A DNA stretch of 6,148 bases, taken from Saprospiraceae bacterium. GTDB lineage: Bacteria; Bacteroidota; Bacteroidia; Chitinophagales; Saprospiraceae. The stretch is from NCBI GenBank assembly GCA_007125435.1, contig SLDF01000410.1, forward strand, positions 1 through 6,148, given 5' to 3'. Each line of letters opens with the position of its first letter. The stretch's first letter is position 1. Shown here one piece after another: positions 6,030 through 6,148 of this stretch. The position numbers and the translations under genes are program-made. The notes below the pieces were generated by a model. That model was not told the origin of the DNA. It worked only from the letters and a program-made list of their open reading frames with translations, and did not search any database.

Positions 6030-6148
6030 GGGCGTGTCCCTTCGGGCCGGGCTATCCGCTTGTATTCCTGACTGTCTCATGGGCAGTCACTAGCTGCTCT
6101 GTGGCTTCCGTTGGTCGCCCCAGCCCAGCTGTTCCTGCTATCCATTCG
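6030..6148 (+). repeat. GC-rich structured block resembling a dispersed Bacteroidota intergenic repeat (cut by right edge)
   Basis: From about 6030 the composition changes abruptly from A/T-rich to GC-rich. The block begins GGGCGTGTCCCTTCGGG, which can fold as CCC-TTC-GGG, then CCGGGCTATCCGCT. A hairpin follows at 6069-6089: TGACTG paired with CAGTCA, extendable with wobble pairs around a CAT loop. The heptamer GCTATCC occurs at 6051-6057 and again at 6137-6143, bracketing the variable middle. I recall very similar 'GGGCGTG.CCC..CGGG.CGGGCTATCCGCT ... CTGCTATCC' sequences scattered between genes in many Bacteroidota genomes, but I cannot name the family or check copy number here. Frames are open across it on both strands (plus frame from 6011 to the edge, with PFGPGYPL), which is how such repeats get mis-annotated as short proteins. 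Outer boundary at the right is not seen. Confidence 0.55.

Noticed and set aside
5898..6080. A 60-codon minus-strand open frame upstream of the FKBP gene
   Set aside because: It overlaps the FKBP promoter -33 box region and begins inside the GC-rich repeat-like block; the product shows no domain, signal peptide or family resemblance, and no promoter or SD precedes it.
6011..6148. Plus-strand open frame starting ATGATG and running to the right edge
   Set aside because: Most of it is the repeat-like block; openness comes from the GC-rich sequence, and the product (PFGPGYPL and so on) looks like the translated repeat rather than a gene.

Overview
The window looks like ordinary chromosomal DNA from a member of the Bacteroidota. 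Four things point there: low-to-moderate GC, mostly A-rich leaders without Shine-Dalgarno (SD) sequences, promoters of the TTG / TAnnTTTG type, and gene families typical of the phylum (exported TolB-like propeller beside an M28-PDZ peptidase, FKBP lipoprotein, DUF2007-like membrane protein). The genus cannot be read from the sequence; a Saprospiria- or Cytophagia-like origin is only a guess. Every gene I can support lies on the minus strand, so transcription runs from high to low coordinates.

In transcription order: (1) 5908-6148 is non-coding and ends in a GC-rich, structured stretch that resembles a dispersed repeat of Bacteroidota genomes. (2) A good Bacteroidota promoter at 5879-5907 precedes a lipoprotein with two FKBP-type domains (4966-5862). 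(3) Twelve bases later comes prfB, peptide chain release factor 2, whose complete coding region is 3858-4953 and is split by a textbook programmed +1 frameshift at an in-frame TGA. (4) A 131-base gap holds a second probable promoter. (5) An exported TolB-like beta-propeller protein (2656-3726) and a secreted M28 zinc peptidase with a C-terminal PDZ domain (1400-2635) form a pair 20 bases apart. (6) After 96 bases comes a ferritin with a complete ferroxidase site (788-1303), followed 24 bases later by a DUF2007-like membrane protein (317-763). Two bases after that starts a two-helix membrane protein that runs off the left edge (1-314).

Functionally this is a mix of housekeeping and envelope genes: translation termination with RF2 autoregulation, proline isomerisation at the envelope, peptide degradation outside the cytoplasm, and iron storage. 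The last three genes probably share a transcript. I found no CRISPR array, phage gene, transposase, toxin-antitoxin pair, tRNA or rRNA, and nothing that justifies claiming a new system. The points most worth a second look are the prfB recoding site (the only strong SD-like sequence seen, in an otherwise SD-poor window), the repeat at the right end, the possible surface-export signal on the FKBP lipoprotein, and the unknown small membrane genes behind ferritin.
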